A DNA stretch of 64,000 nt. Source: Aquimarina algiphila (GTDB lineage: Bacteria; Bacteroidota; Bacteroidia; Flavobacteriales; Flavobacteriaceae). The stretch lies in assembly GCF_007489275.1 (NCBI RefSeq), contig NZ_VLNR01000009.1:1-64000 (forward strand), given 5' to 3'. A program made the translations under genes and the position numbers. Shown one piece after another: positions 18,601 through 27,345 of the stretch. Positions within the stretch are counted from its first letter, which is position 1, and every line of letters begins with the position of its first letter. The notes beneath the pieces are model-generated. The model had not been told where the DNA came from, searched no databases, and saw only the letters and a program-made list of their open reading frames with translations.

Positions 18601-19908
18601 ATGAAGAAATTAATTACCTTAATTATAGTACTTATCGCATATATATCTGGGAGAGCTCAAGAACACAAAATTTATACATCACTACAAGAAGCTCTTCTAA
18701 ACAAAGATCAAGTTTATAAATTAAATTTAAGCCATACCAACCTCACTGAAATACCAAAATCTATTGTACAATTAAAACAATTACAATATCTTAACCTAGA
18801 GGGAAACAAAATAAATCAATTGTCTGATGCAATTGGAAATTTAAAAAATCTAAAAACACTTAATTTAAGAAAAAATAAACTTGTCAACTTACCAGATTCA
18901 TTCTGTAATCTACAACATCTGGAAGTATTACAATTATCTGAAAATCAAATTAACAAATTACCAGAATCCATTGGAAATTTAAAAAATTTAGGTTGGGTAT
19001 TCATACAAGAGAATCATATAGAAACATTACCTGAGTCTTTTGGAAATCTTACACAATTAAAAAAGCTAGATGTAACACAAAATGAGCTTACCCACTTACC
19101 AGAAACTTTTGGAAATCTCACCAGCTTACAAGAGTTTTATATTGAAGGTAATCAACTTTCTGATTTACCAGAAACCTTTGGCAACCTAAAAAGTCTGGAA
19201 GCAATAAATATCTCTAATAATCAACTTTCTGATTTACCAGAAACTTTTGGAAATCTAAAAAACCTGGAGTGGCTAATCTGTAAAGACAATAAACTGGACC
19301 ATATCCCAGAAACGATTGCAAATTTATTCAAACTAAAGCTTTTGTATTTAAATTCGAATAAAATTGGAGAACTCCCAAAAGCTTTAGAAAACCTTACTAA
19401 ACTAAAAGATTTGAACATCTCTGGTAATAAATTGTCTACAGCTCAAAAGGAAAGAAGCAAGCAATTATTGCCCAATTGTAATATCAATTTTGAAAACAGT
19501 TATTATTCTCTACAAAAAGCATTACAACACAAAAAAAGCGTAGACATTTTATATCTTTCTGAAAACAAACTGACTGAGCTTCCAGAATCTATTGGGGAAC
19601 TCAAAAACCTGCAACAACTTTATCTAACAGATAACCAACTCGAAAATTTACCAAAGTCTATTGAAAAATTAAAAAAACTAGAAACCCTTTCTTTATCCTC
19701 TAATCGAATTATAACCTTACCCAAATTTGTAGGTAAACTTAAAAACTTACAGGAACTAAACCTTAATGATAATCAGCTTACTTCATTACCAGAAGCCATA
19801 GAAGGTTTAAAAAACTTAAAAACACTATATCTATCTGGCAACAATTTATCTGAAGCTGAAAAAGAAAGAAGCAAGCAACTACTTCCAAATTGTTCGATTG
19901 AATTTTAA
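18601..19908 (+). CDS. Secreted leucine-rich repeat protein, internally duplicated
   Basis: 435 residues: signal peptide (MKKLITLIIVLIAYISGRAQ), then about 15 leucine-rich repeats of 23 residues of the form LPESIGNLKNLxxLxLxxNxL. The protein is two modules. Module 1 runs from about residue 25 (YTSLQEAL) to 298 and module 2 from about 301 (YYSLQKAL) to the end; each closes with the same cap (ERSKQLLPNC). Such repeats mediate protein binding. It is probably periplasmic or exported; there is no lipobox or sorting domain. Single gene with a 299-base upstream gap. Confidence 0.88.
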   Translation: MKKLITLIIVLIAYISGRAQEHKIYTSLQEALLNKDQVYKLNLSHTNLTEIPKSIVQLKQLQYLNLEGNKINQLSDAIGNLKNLKTLNLRKNKLVNLPDSFCNLQHLEVLQLSENQINKLPESIGNLKNLGWVFIQENHIETLPESFGNLTQLKKLDVTQNELTHLPETFGNLTSLQEFYIEGNQLSDLPETFGNLKSLEAINISNNQLSDLPETFGNLKNLEWLICKDNKLDHIPETIANLFKLKLLYLNSNKIGELPKALENLTKLKDLNISGNKLSTAQKERSKQLLPNCNINFENSYYSLQKALQHKKSVDILYLSENKLTELPESIGELKNLQQLYLTDNQLENLPKSIEKLKKLETLSLSSNRIITLPKFVGKLKNLQELNLNDNQLTSLPEAIEGLKNLKTLYLSGNNLSEAEKERSKQLLPNCSIEF

Positions 19909-19954
19909 AAATAAGCAGTACTTTAGATATTCAATAAAAAAACCTATATAACAT

Positions 19955-20518
19955 ATGCAAAAACATAGATGTGGCTGGTGTCTTGGAGATCCTCTATATG
20001 AAGCTTATCATGACAATGAGTGGGGAGTACCTCTTCATGATGAACGTCTTTTATTTGAGTTTTTGGTGCTGGAAACTTTTCAAGCCGGGTTAAGTTGGAT
20101 CACTATTTTAAGAAAGCGAGATAATTTTAGAGTGGCTTTTGATAATTTCGATTATTCTATTATTGCTAATTATGGGGATGCAAAAAAGGAAGAACTTCTA
20201 CAAAATGCAGGGATTATTCGCAATAAATTAAAAGTAAATTCGGCAATAACCAATGCTCAGAATTTTATGAAAATCCAGCAAGAATTTGGAAGTTTCAGCA
20301 CATATATTTGGAGTTTTGTAAATGATAACCCCATTAAAAATAATTGGCCACACTATAAAGACTGTCCTGCTACGACAGAGATTTCTGATCGAATCAGTAA
20401 AGATTTAAAAAAACGAGGATTTAAATTTGTAGGCTCTACGGTTATGTATGCTTTTATGCAGGCAACAGGGATGGTAAATGATCATGAAATCGGTTGTTTT
20501 AGATATAACGAAGTATAA
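19955..20518 (+). CDS. tag: DNA-3-methyladenine glycosylase I
   Basis: Removes 3-methyladenine from alkylated DNA. 187 residues with the N-terminal RCGWCLGDPLYEAYHDNEWGVP signature, including a zinc-ligand Cys and His, FQAGLSWITILRKR, and the C-terminal GMVNDHEIGCF, which supplies the remaining His and Cys ligands. All family landmarks are present. Confidence 0.96.
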   Translation: MQKHRCGWCLGDPLYEAYHDNEWGVPLHDERLLFEFLVLETFQAGLSWITILRKRDNFRVAFDNFDYSIIANYGDAKKEELLQNAGIIRNKLKVNSAITNAQNFMKIQQEFGSFSTYIWSFVNDNPIKNNWPHYKDCPATTEISDRISKDLKKRGFKFVGSTVMYAFMQATGMVNDHEIGCFRYNEV

Positions 20519-20545
20519 TCTCCTAGCTATTGATAATTGAAACAG

Positions 20546-20787
20546 ATGAGTGTAGTTGATTGGATTGGGTCTATTGGTTTTTTTTAATATTGTTGGCATA
20601 TTTTCTAAATATTAGCAATAAATTATCAACTAATGATTTAATGTATACGCCATTGAATTTGGTTGGTACTGGATATGCTTGTACTGCATCAATATTACTA
20701 AAATATATCCCTTTTATTCTATTAGAAGGAGCTTGGGCATTAGTTTCATCAGGAGTATTAATTAAAAAACACTTCAAAAATCAATAA
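20546..20787 (+). pseudogene. CBU_0592-type small membrane protein, apparent frameshift in a T8 run
   Basis: From the ATG at 20546 the frame reads MSVVDWIGSIGFF and stops at a TAA just after a run of eight T (20578-20585). One extra T would continue it into LILLAYFLNISNKLS… to the stop at 20787, giving an 80-residue protein with three helices typical of CBU_0592-family proteins (DWIG.IG start, NLVG segment). So the gene is either broken, read by slippage, phase-variable or the run is miscounted. Without slippage, an internal TTG at 20560 could start a 75-residue product with an altered N-terminus. Confidence 0.7.
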
Positions 20788-20796
20788 CATCAACGT

Positions 20797-21201
20797 ATGG
20801 CAGGAGAAACCAATTTATCCACTTTAATCAAAAAAATGTCTCCAGAGCTGCATCCTGGCGACTATGTTTTTTGTACTACAAATAAAGTTAATCAAATTCC
20901 TAGAAAGGATATTATTGGAGAGTTTAAAGAACCTGAGGGGATCACTATAATTCTAGAACGTAAAATAGCTGATCATTTTAATTTGTCTTATGAGTACGTT
21001 GCTTCATGGATAACTCTAAAAATTCATTCTTCTCTAGATGCCGTAGGACTCACTGCAGTTTTTTCTAGTGAACTTGCAAAACACAATATTAGTTGTAATG
21101 TAATTGCAGGGTATTACCATGATCATATCTTTGTTAGCAAGAAAGATGAAAATCAAGCAATTCATGCCTTAAAAACATTATCCGAAACCTATAAAGGATA
21201 A
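20797..21201 (+). CDS. ACT domain-containing protein
   Basis: 134 residues (MAGETNLSTLIKKMSPEL…PGDYVFCT…) matching a small family of stand-alone ACT-domain proteins; the C-terminal half (SSLDAVGLTAVFSSELAKHNISCNVIAGYYHDHIFV) is the ACT-7-like fold with a conserved HDHIFV. Such proteins may bind amino acids; the true function is not known. It is 9 bases after the frameshifted membrane gene and probably on the same transcript. Confidence 0.85.
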   Translation: MAGETNLSTLIKKMSPELHPGDYVFCTTNKVNQIPRKDIIGEFKEPEGITIILERKIADHFNLSYEYVASWITLKIHSSLDAVGLTAVFSSELAKHNISCNVIAGYYHDHIFVSKKDENQAIHALKTLSETYKG

Positions 21202-21213
21202 TCTCAAAAAGAA

Positions 21214-21867
21214 TTATAGCTTTACTCCAAATGCTAAATCTCCTGCATCTCCAAGACCTGGAACAATATAGCTTTTATGATTTAATTTTTCATCCACTGC
21301 AGCAATCCATAACTGCGTACTCTCTGGAAATACATCTTTTATATATGCTATTCCTTCTTCTGAACCAATCACAGACACAATATGTATTTGCTTAGGAATT
21401 CCATGATTTTTTATAGCAGCAAAAGTGTTCTCAAGTGTCTTACCTGTTGCCAACATTGGGTCTACCAAAATCAAAGTTTTATCTTGTATTGAAGGAGATG
21501 CTAAATACTTTACAACGATTTCAAAATGATCATCTCCGTCTTGATGATCCCGATATGCAGAAATAAATGCATTTTCTGCCTTATCAAAATAATTAAGTAC
21601 TCCTTGATGCAATGGTAATCCTGCTCTAAGTATAGAGCATAATACCAATTCATTATTAGGAATCGAAATATCTTTATTTCCTAAAGGCGTTTCAACTGTA
21701 GTATTTTCATAATCTAAAGTCTTACTAAGTTCATAACTTAGAATTTCACCAATACGTTCTATATTCCTCCTAAAACGCATCGTATCTTTCTGTATATTAA
21801 CGTCTCTGAGTTCCAGAACAAACTGATTTAAAACTGAATTTTTTAACCCTAAATCATGAACAGTCAT
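21214..21867 (-). CDS. upp: Uracil phosphoribosyltransferase
   Basis: Salvages uracil to UMP with PRPP in the cytosol. 217 residues with ILRAGLPLHQGV, the PRPP loop DPMLATGKTL (about residue 137) and the C-terminal GLGDAGDLAFG uracil-binding segment. Convergent with the ACT gene, 12 bases between stops. Confidence 0.96.
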   Translation of the reverse strand: MTVHDLGLKNSVLNQFVLELRDVNIQKDTMRFRRNIERIGEILSYELSKTLDYENTTVETPLGNKDISIPNNELVLCSILRAGLPLHQGVLNYFDKAENAFISAYRDHQDGDDHFEIVVKYLASPSIQDKTLILVDPMLATGKTLENTFAAIKNHGIPKQIHIVSVIGSEEGIAYIKDVFPESTQLWIAAVDEKLNHKSYIVPGLGDAGDLAFGVKL

Positions 21868-21884
21868 TATTTTATCTTTTAAAA

Positions 21885-22523
21885 TTATTTTAAATACTCT
21901 ATAAACTCATCTCTAGAAATTTCTACAGCACCCAAACTAGCCAGATGATCGGTATACACCTGACAGTCTACTAGTCGTACCTCTTTTTGCTTAAGCCACT
22001 CTACCAAGGTAATAAATCCATATTTAGAAGCATTACTTACTTTAGAAAACATACTCTCTCCACAAAATACTTTTTTATCTTCTAAAAAAACACCATACAA
22101 GCCTCCTACCAAAGTCGAATCTTCCCAAACCTCAACAGAAATAGCATATCCCAACTCATGAAGTTTTTTATATGCATTTTTCATATCGCTTGTAATCCAG
22201 GTATCTTCTTGTTCTGGTCTTTTGATCATAGCACAGGATTCTATAACACTTTCAAAATCTTTATTAAATGTTACTTCAAATCTATTTTTCCTGATAAGTT
22301 GACGCATACTTTTACTCACCTTAAGTTTTAATGGAAATAACACCATTCTAGGATCAGGACTAAACCAAAGAATTGGTTGATCATCACTATACCAGGGAAA
22401 AATACCATGATTGTATGCCTCTAATAGTCTATCTGTAGAAAGATCTCCGCCTAAGGCTAATAACCCATCACTGTCCGCATAAGTTACTGGTGGAAATTCT
22501 ATTGCATCTGTTAGAACGTACAA
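21885..22523 (-). CDS. aat: Leucyl/phenylalanyl-tRNA-protein transferase
   Basis: Attaches Leu or Phe from tRNA to N-terminal Arg or Lys, marking proteins for ClpAP in the N-degron pathway. 212 residues with FPPV, GLLALGGDLS, GIFPWYSDDQPILWFSPDPR and the GLYGV motif. The start is the TTG at 22523; the protein start MYVLTDAIEFPPV then matches the family, and no ATG is suitable. It is 17 bases from upp on the same strand, possibly co-transcribed. Confidence 0.95.
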   Translation of the reverse strand: MYVLTDAIEFPPVTYADSDGLLALGGDLSTDRLLEAYNHGIFPWYSDDQPILWFSPDPRMVLFPLKLKVSKSMRQLIRKNRFEVTFNKDFESVIESCAMIKRPEQEDTWITSDMKNAYKKLHELGYAISVEVWEDSTLVGGLYGVFLEDKKVFCGESMFSKVSNASKYGFITLVEWLKQKEVRLVDCQVYTDHLASLGAVEISRDEFIEYLK

Positions 22524-22680
22524 AATATATTTATCATATGTTTATACAACGTTAAATATCAATCAGTTGTTTGAATTGATTAAAAAAATCGCAATATTTG
22601 TTAGGACCTTTTAAGATAAATTTTGTTCATCATTGCTTTTTTGAGTTTTATTAAAAGGTTAACCTAAAACCACAATAACG

Positions 22681-22711
22681 AAAAGTCCGATATCATAAAT
22701 ATCGGACTTTT
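22681..22711 (-). terminator. Terminator after the DUF3127 gene
   Basis: Stem aagtccgatat (22683-22693) / atatcggactt (22699-22709) with a 5-base loop and T-runs on the minus strand, 38 bases after the stop at 22749. Confidence 0.8.
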
Positions 22712-22748
22712 TTCTTTTATTACCTTATTCTTGTATTTAGAGATTCAT

Positions 22749-23126
22749 TTAGAACGGTAAATCATCATGTTCTTCACTAGAAAAATCTGTTGCTGGTTCA
22801 AAAGTATCTGCTGGTGGAACTGGAGGAGCAGAAGCGTTTTGAGCTGCAGGTTGCAAGTTTTCGATTCTCCATCCCTGGATAGAATTAAAATATTTAGTCT
22901 CTCCTTGAGGATTCACCCATTCACGACCTCTTAAATTAATACTTATTTTTACATCCTGACCTACCTGAAACGTGTTTAATAAGTCACATTTATCCTGAAC
23001 AAACTCTACCATAATGTGTTGTGGGTATTGCTCTTCAGTTGTAACTACAATTTCTCTCTTTCTAAAACCGTTGCTCCCAAAGGTTTGTGTCTCACCGATC
23101 ATCTTTACTTTACCTTGTACTTCCAT
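22749..23126 (-). CDS. DUF3127 OB-fold protein with SSB-like acidic tail
   Basis: 125 residues: an OB-like domain (MEVQGKVKMIGETQTFGSNGFRKREIVV… to SIQGWRIENL), then a Pro/Ala-rich linker and the acidic end HDDLPF. The last residues copy the SSB C-terminal tip, compare the true SSB at 58246, which ends DDDLPF. That tip recruits DNA repair and replication partners, so this protein may compete for or share SSB partners. DUF3127 function is not established. Single-gene unit ended by a terminator. Confidence 0.85.
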   Translation of the reverse strand: MEVQGKVKMIGETQTFGSNGFRKREIVVTTEEQYPQHIMVEFVQDKCDLLNTFQVGQDVKISINLRGREWVNPQGETKYFNSIQGWRIENLQPAAQNASAPPVPPADTFEPATDFSSEEHDDLPF

Positions 23127-23139
23127 CTTACTGTTATTA

Positions 23140-24012
23140 TTATTTTGCTGCTAAAATGTTCCATGCTGTATCTATATCATCTTGATCCAAATACTGCTTT
23201 ACAAATTTATGAATTTCTATTAGGTTAGCCTGCTGAATTTTATCCTTAATATCATTATGTTTATTAACAAACTCCAAAGCAGCTATTTTTTCTGGGATTT
23301 TTGCAACATTAGCAAGCTTCCCCAGATCATTTCCTGTAAAAATATCACTTCTTATCACTTCTTCTGGTAAAGAATCAACTCCAATTCCTATTGAACTTAA
23401 TGGTTTTGGCACTTCAAACATTCCCATATTGGCTCTAGAATACCAATTACCTCCCATACGTGCCACAAGATCAATCTTGTGCTGATCAATTTTATTCTCT
23501 TTATCAAGCACTTCTTCATTAATATGCATAAGCAAAACTTCACAAATAATTAGGTTTCCTGCGCCTCCTTCTTCTCCCATAGGCACAATCTGATTTACTT
23601 TACATTCGAACTGTACCGGAGATTCTCCAACGCGATAGGCCTTAACTTTCTCTGAATCTATCATCGTAAGTCCTGATTTTATAAATTCATTTATATCCTC
23701 AGCATATTCTGTACTAGATAATGACATTTGTTGCACAATATCATAGTTTACTATATTAATTACTACTTCACCTGTTAATTTTGCATTCTCTAACGTATGT
23801 TTCGTCGTATTATCTCTAACCCTTCTGGCTGGAGAAAAAATAAGGATTGGGGGATTTGCACTAAATACATTAAAGAAACTAAATGGAGATAAATTAGCCC
23901 TTCCATTTTCATCAATGGTACTAGCAAAAGCAATAGGTCTTGGACCAATAGCTCCAAGTAGTAAACCATGTAATTTTCCTGTAGAGACCTGTGATGGATC
24001 GATTGTAACCAT
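23140..24012 (-). CDS. Flavin reductase-like FMN-binding protein
   Basis: 290 residues from the ATG at 24012; the 19 residues upstream of that ATG are not expected. An FMN-binding split barrel domain (GLLLGAIGPRPIAFASTIDENGRANLSPFSFFN…) of the kind found in flavin reductases and related oxidoreductases, plus a C-terminal extension of about 90 residues. The length of about 290 marks a subfamily common in Bacteroidota. The substrate is unknown. A TATCTTTG box (minus, 24031-24038) fits the -7 promoter element, without a good -33. Confidence 0.85.
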   Translation of the reverse strand: MVTIDPSQVSTGKLHGLLLGAIGPRPIAFASTIDENGRANLSPFSFFNVFSANPPILIFSPARRVRDNTTKHTLENAKLTGEVVINIVNYDIVQQMSLSSTEYAEDINEFIKSGLTMIDSEKVKAYRVGESPVQFECKVNQIVPMGEEGGAGNLIICEVLLMHINEEVLDKENKIDQHKIDLVARMGGNWYSRANMGMFEVPKPLSSIGIGVDSLPEEVIRSDIFTGNDLGKLANVAKIPEKIAALEFVNKHNDIKDKIQQANLIEIHKFVKQYLDQDDIDTAWNILAAK

Positions 24013-24149
24013 AATTTGTTTTATATTGAACAAAGATAACCAAAGTTTAGTCTTTGATTTGCTATTCAAATTGGTTTTAGTAATCCCTTTTTATAAACAA
24101 TAAAAACGTTTTAAAACGTTTATATTTAAGATTTAGTTAACAAGTCTAT

Positions 24150-25337
24150 ATGAATTTTTCTGATGAGCGTAATTTTTCAAGCTATTTTATCATTATAGCT
24201 GTTTTACTTATAACTGGCCTTGTTTTATGGAACACATCATTATTTATGCAGCGTCTTAAAGATGATGAAAGAACTAAGGTTCAGATATGGGCGCAATCGC
24301 AAAAGGCTTTAAATAGCGAGCAATCAGACGATTACCTTGAGCTCTCTATTATCATTGGAGCTACCAATAAATCTATCCCTATAATTATTACTGACTCCAA
24401 AGGGGATTTTGTTAGAGATTCTTTAGGAAAACCAGATCCCAGTTATTTTCAAAACTTATCTGAGAATGTAACAAACAGTGAGAGTAGGCTTCAATCTTTT
24501 TTAAAAAAATTAAAATCAGAAAATGATCCTATTGAGCTAGATCTTAAAGACACCGTTCAATACATTTACTATGGAAATTCGGATATTTTAAATAAGTTAA
24601 AATATTATCCGATGACTATCGCAATAATTATATTTTTACTCATTGGAGTAATTTATTTCTTTTTTACCACTTCTAAAGCTAGTGAACAGAACAAATTATG
24701 GGCTGGTATGGCAAAGGAAACCGCACACCAAATCGGAACACCACTGTCCTCACTAGTAGGATGGAATGAGATTCTTAAGACCGAAAACGTAAACCCAGAA
24801 TATATTGTAGAGATCGAAAAGGATATTGAGCGATTAAAAGTTATTACAGAACGTTTTTCTAAAATTGGTTCTGTTCCTAACCTTGAAGATGTTGATATTG
24901 TAGAAGAAACTCGAAATGCTTATACTTATCTTCAATCCAGAAGTTCTAAATTGATTAATTTTTCCCTTCACTTACCCGAAAAGCCCATCACTGTATCTTT
25001 AAATTCTCAATTATATAGCTGGACTATTGAAAACCTTGTAAAAAACGCTATCGATGCAATGAGAGGAAAAGGAGATCTTAAAATAGATCTTACAGATGAT
25101 GCAAAACGAGTTTTTATTAGAATAAAAGATACAGGAAAAGGATTATCAAAAAGTAAATTCACTAAAATTTTCGAACCTGGTTATACTTCTAAAAGCAGAG
25201 GGTGGGGATTAGGTTTATCCTTATCAAAAAGAATTATAGAAGAATATCACTTAGGAAGAATAAAAGTGCTAAAATCTGATATTGGAAAAGGCACTACTTT
25301 TCAGATCACACTTCGTAAATCCGGAGTCTCAGTATAA
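24150..25337 (+). CDS. Sensor histidine kinase
   Basis: 395 residues: helix at about 12-33, an extracytoplasmic part of about 120 residues, a second helix at 158-176, then a dimerisation/phosphoacceptor segment (MAKETAHQIGTPLSSLVGW, His in AHQIGTP) and an HATPase domain (N-box ENLVKNAIDAM, GRGLGLSLS-like G-box, DTGKGL). The AHQIGTPLSSL H-box is characteristic of many Bacteroidota orphan kinases. No response regulator is adjacent. Divergent from the flavin reductase gene. Confidence 0.92.
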   Translation: MNFSDERNFSSYFIIIAVLLITGLVLWNTSLFMQRLKDDERTKVQIWAQSQKALNSEQSDDYLELSIIIGATNKSIPIIITDSKGDFVRDSLGKPDPSYFQNLSENVTNSESRLQSFLKKLKSENDPIELDLKDTVQYIYYGNSDILNKLKYYPMTIAIIIFLLIGVIYFFFTTSKASEQNKLWAGMAKETAHQIGTPLSSLVGWNEILKTENVNPEYIVEIEKDIERLKVITERFSKIGSVPNLEDVDIVEETRNAYTYLQSRSSKLINFSLHLPEKPITVSLNSQLYSWTIENLVKNAIDAMRGKGDLKIDLTDDAKRVFIRIKDTGKGLSKSKFTKIFEPGYTSKSRGWGLGLSLSKRIIEEYHLGRIKVLKSDIGKGTTFQITLRKSGVSV

Positions 25338-25397
25338 CAATATTTTTTTCGCAACGTTATAGAATATACCAGTTTTAAACACCAAATCTTAACAAAA

Positions 25398-25763
25398 GTG
25401 AAAACAGAGTATATTACATTAAAAGAGGCAACACTTAATAACAATTGTCCAGAATGTTATTCAACAGATGGCATGATACTTTCTTTTAAACAAAAAAGAA
25501 TAAAATCAAAACTCCTGGTAAAAACAAAAGGCAATATTATTGAAAGTATAGAATGTAATAAATGTGAAAACAAAATTTTTCCAGGGCAATGGACTATTGA
25601 CATAGAACGTGTCTATGATTATCATAAAAAAACCATTACTCGTAAATCTCCATCTATACGTTTTACAAGTTTGTTTTATATCCTATTACTTTTAGTCTTG
25701 ATTTTCATTGTTTTTGGATACATCTATATATCTAATCCAGATCTTCTAGGATTAGCAACTTAG
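25398..25763 (+). CDS. Small zinc-ribbon membrane protein
   Basis: 121 residues starting at a GTG (25398). Two CxxC pairs (NNCPECYST and IECNKCENK) look like a zinc ribbon; a membrane helix lies near the end (about 93-115). Not recognised as a named family. The next possible ATG would cut off the first CxxC, which supports the GTG. It follows the histidine kinase by 60 bases. Confidence 0.65.
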   Translation: MKTEYITLKEATLNNNCPECYSTDGMILSFKQKRIKSKLLVKTKGNIIESIECNKCENKIFPGQWTIDIERVYDYHKKTITRKSPSIRFTSLFYILLLLVLIFIVFGYIYISNPDLLGLAT

Positions 25764-25764
25764 A

Positions 25765-26175
25765 CTAATAGGATTCCATTATTTTTCGGAGTTCATCGTT
25801 AATATTAAATGTCTTATCTATATTAAAATCAAAGCAGACCGCCACATCATGACCTTCTGCACATAAAACACCGTCATCGTTATATAATCTATGGTATAAT
25901 CCAAAACTAGAGTTCTTAATAAATTCTACCTTGGTCTTGATGAGCACATTTCCCGGAAAAAATAAAGGGTGTTTAAAATCACACTTTGTAGACACCAACA
26001 TAGGACCTTTTTTAGTATCAGCATACATTTTCCCTAATCCTGTAACTTCCCAAAACTGAACACGTGCACTTTGCATGTATTTCATAAAATTAACATTATT
26101 CACGTGTTGGTAAGTATCCATTTCACTCCAGTCAATTCGAAGCTTCAAGGATAATTTAAAATCAGAATCCTGCAT
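25765..26175 (-). CDS. Acyl-CoA thioesterase, hotdog fold
   Basis: 136 residues with the 4HBT pattern (RIDWSEMDTYQHVNNVNFMKYMQSARVQFWE) near the N-terminus, where an Asp in the SEMD segment is the likely catalytic residue. Hydrolyses acyl-CoA thioesters; substrate unknown. It starts 4 bases from the end of the HIT gene, so the two are probably co-transcribed. Confidence 0.88.
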   Translation of the reverse strand: MQDSDFKLSLKLRIDWSEMDTYQHVNNVNFMKYMQSARVQFWEVTGLGKMYADTKKGPMLVSTKCDFKHPLFFPGNVLIKTKVEFIKNSSFGLYHRLYNDDGVLCAEGHDVAVCFDFNIDKTFNINDELRKIMESY

Positions 26176-26179
26176 AAAG

Positions 26180-26569
26180 TTACATATTCGATTGAATCTC
26201 TGCTGCTAATGATTGAAAATCAGAATCTGACATTGATATTTTATGTTGAAAAGTCATTTCTTTCATTTCATTTATCGGAATAAGATGTACATGCACATGA
26301 GGCACTTCTAACCCTACAACAGCAATTCCCACACGTTTACAGGAAACTGTTTTCTCTATAGCTTTGGCTACTTTGCGAGAAAAACGCATCAATTCCAGAT
26401 ACATATCTTCCTCAAGGTCAAAAATTTTATCTTCTTCTTTTTTAGGAATACAAAGCGTATGTCCTCTTGCATTAGGATTAATATCCAAAAAGGCGTAAAA
26501 ATTCTCGTCTTGGGTAATTAGGTGCGACGGAATCTCGCCATTTACAATTTTTGTAAACAGGGTAGGCAT
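26180..26569 (-). CDS. HIT family nucleotide-binding protein
   Basis: 129 residues. The histidine triad VPHVHVHLIP is at about residue 92-101, and the N-terminal FTKIVNGEIPSHLI and DINPNARGHTL are typical of Hint-type phosphoramidases. Shares a short 4-base gap with the thioesterase gene. Confidence 0.94.
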   Translation of the reverse strand: MPTLFTKIVNGEIPSHLITQDENFYAFLDINPNARGHTLCIPKKEEDKIFDLEEDMYLELMRFSRKVAKAIEKTVSCKRVGIAVVGLEVPHVHVHLIPINEMKEMTFQHKISMSDSDFQSLAAEIQSNM

Positions 26570-26633
26570 TCTTAAAATTTTAGTTGGTTTACGGATTGGT
26601 AATATAGTTTATTTATCTTTAAATTAAACCCAT

Positions 26634-26671
26634 AAAAAAGCCTTTTTTAAAAAATTAAAGAAGGCTTTTAG
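26634..26671 (-). terminator. Terminator after greA
   Basis: Imperfect long hairpin with aaagcctt / aaggcttt ends, T-rich on the minus strand, about 25 bases after the greA stop. Confidence 0.6.
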
Positions 26672-26694
26672 TTTGTTTAAAAAAATATTATTAT

Positions 26695-27171
26695 TTATTC
26701 TCTCGTAATCTTTACAACGTCAAATTTCATAATTCCATTGGGAACTTGTATTTCGGCTATTTCGCCTACACTTTTTCCCAAAAGACCTTTACCAATAGGA
26801 GAATCTACAGATATTTTTCCTGTTTTAAGATCTGCTTCGCTTTGCGCCACTAATTTATAAGTCATTTCGGCACCATTAGTTTGGTTTTTGATTTTTACAG
26901 TAGAATGTATAAGTGCTTTGGATGTGTCCAATTGGGATTCATCGATTAAACGGGCATTAGCAAGAGTTTCTTCTAATTTAGAAATTCTTAACTCTAATAA
27001 TCCTTGTGCTTCTTTAGCCGCATCATATTCGGCATTCTCACTTAAATCTCCTTTATCACGTGCCTCAGCGATTGCCTGAGAAGCTTTTGGACGTTCTATA
27101 TCTTTGAGTTGATTTAGTTCATCTCTTAATTTTTTTAGCCCCTCTGCAGTATAATAAGATACTTTGCTCAT
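26695..27171 (-). CDS. greA: Transcription elongation factor GreA
   Basis: Rescues backtracked RNA polymerase by cleaving the nascent RNA. 158 residues from the ATG at 27171 (MSKVSYYTAEGLKKLRDELNQ), exactly the family length; upstream starts add 22 atypical residues. N-terminal coiled coil with the conserved acidic tip SENAEYDAAKE and a C-terminal FKBP-like domain (SVDSPIGKGLLGK). A hairpin precedes the gene near the transcript start. Confidence 0.96.
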   Translation of the reverse strand: MSKVSYYTAEGLKKLRDELNQLKDIERPKASQAIAEARDKGDLSENAEYDAAKEAQGLLELRISKLEETLANARLIDESQLDTSKALIHSTVKIKNQTNGAEMTYKLVAQSEADLKTGKISVDSPIGKGLLGKSVGEIAEIQVPNGIMKFDVVKITRE

Positions 27172-27197
27172 AACTTCATCGTTTATATAAATACAAA

Positions 27198-27219
27198 AAA
27201 TCCCATAGGAATGGGATTT
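27198..27219 (-). ncRNA. 5'-terminal hairpin in the greA leader (terminator-like)
   Basis: On the minus strand the leader has stem aaatcccat / atgggattt (loop tcct) followed by a run of T and G, the form of an intrinsic terminator. The promoter box TATCTTTG (27226-27233) with a TTTG 22 bases further up starts the transcript just before this hairpin, so prematurely stopped RNA would be only 25-30 bases. See the finding on GraL-like control. Confidence 0.6.
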
Positions 27220-27225
27220 GTTATT

Positions 27226-27233
27226 CAAAGATA
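27226..27233 (-). promoter_or_regulatory. greA promoter -7 box TATCTTTG
   Basis: Matches TAnnTTTG on the minus strand; TTTG lies 22 bases upstream, the -33 element at the long end of the usual spacing. The greA ATG is about 55 bases downstream. Confidence 0.6.
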
Positions 27234-27345
27234 ACAAAAAATTTACTGAAGACTACAAATTTACGTAATTTGGCAATACATTAATAGTGTTATGAAAAGG
27301 AATGATTATTTTAATCGTTTAAGAGTATATGTGACCTCTAAAACA

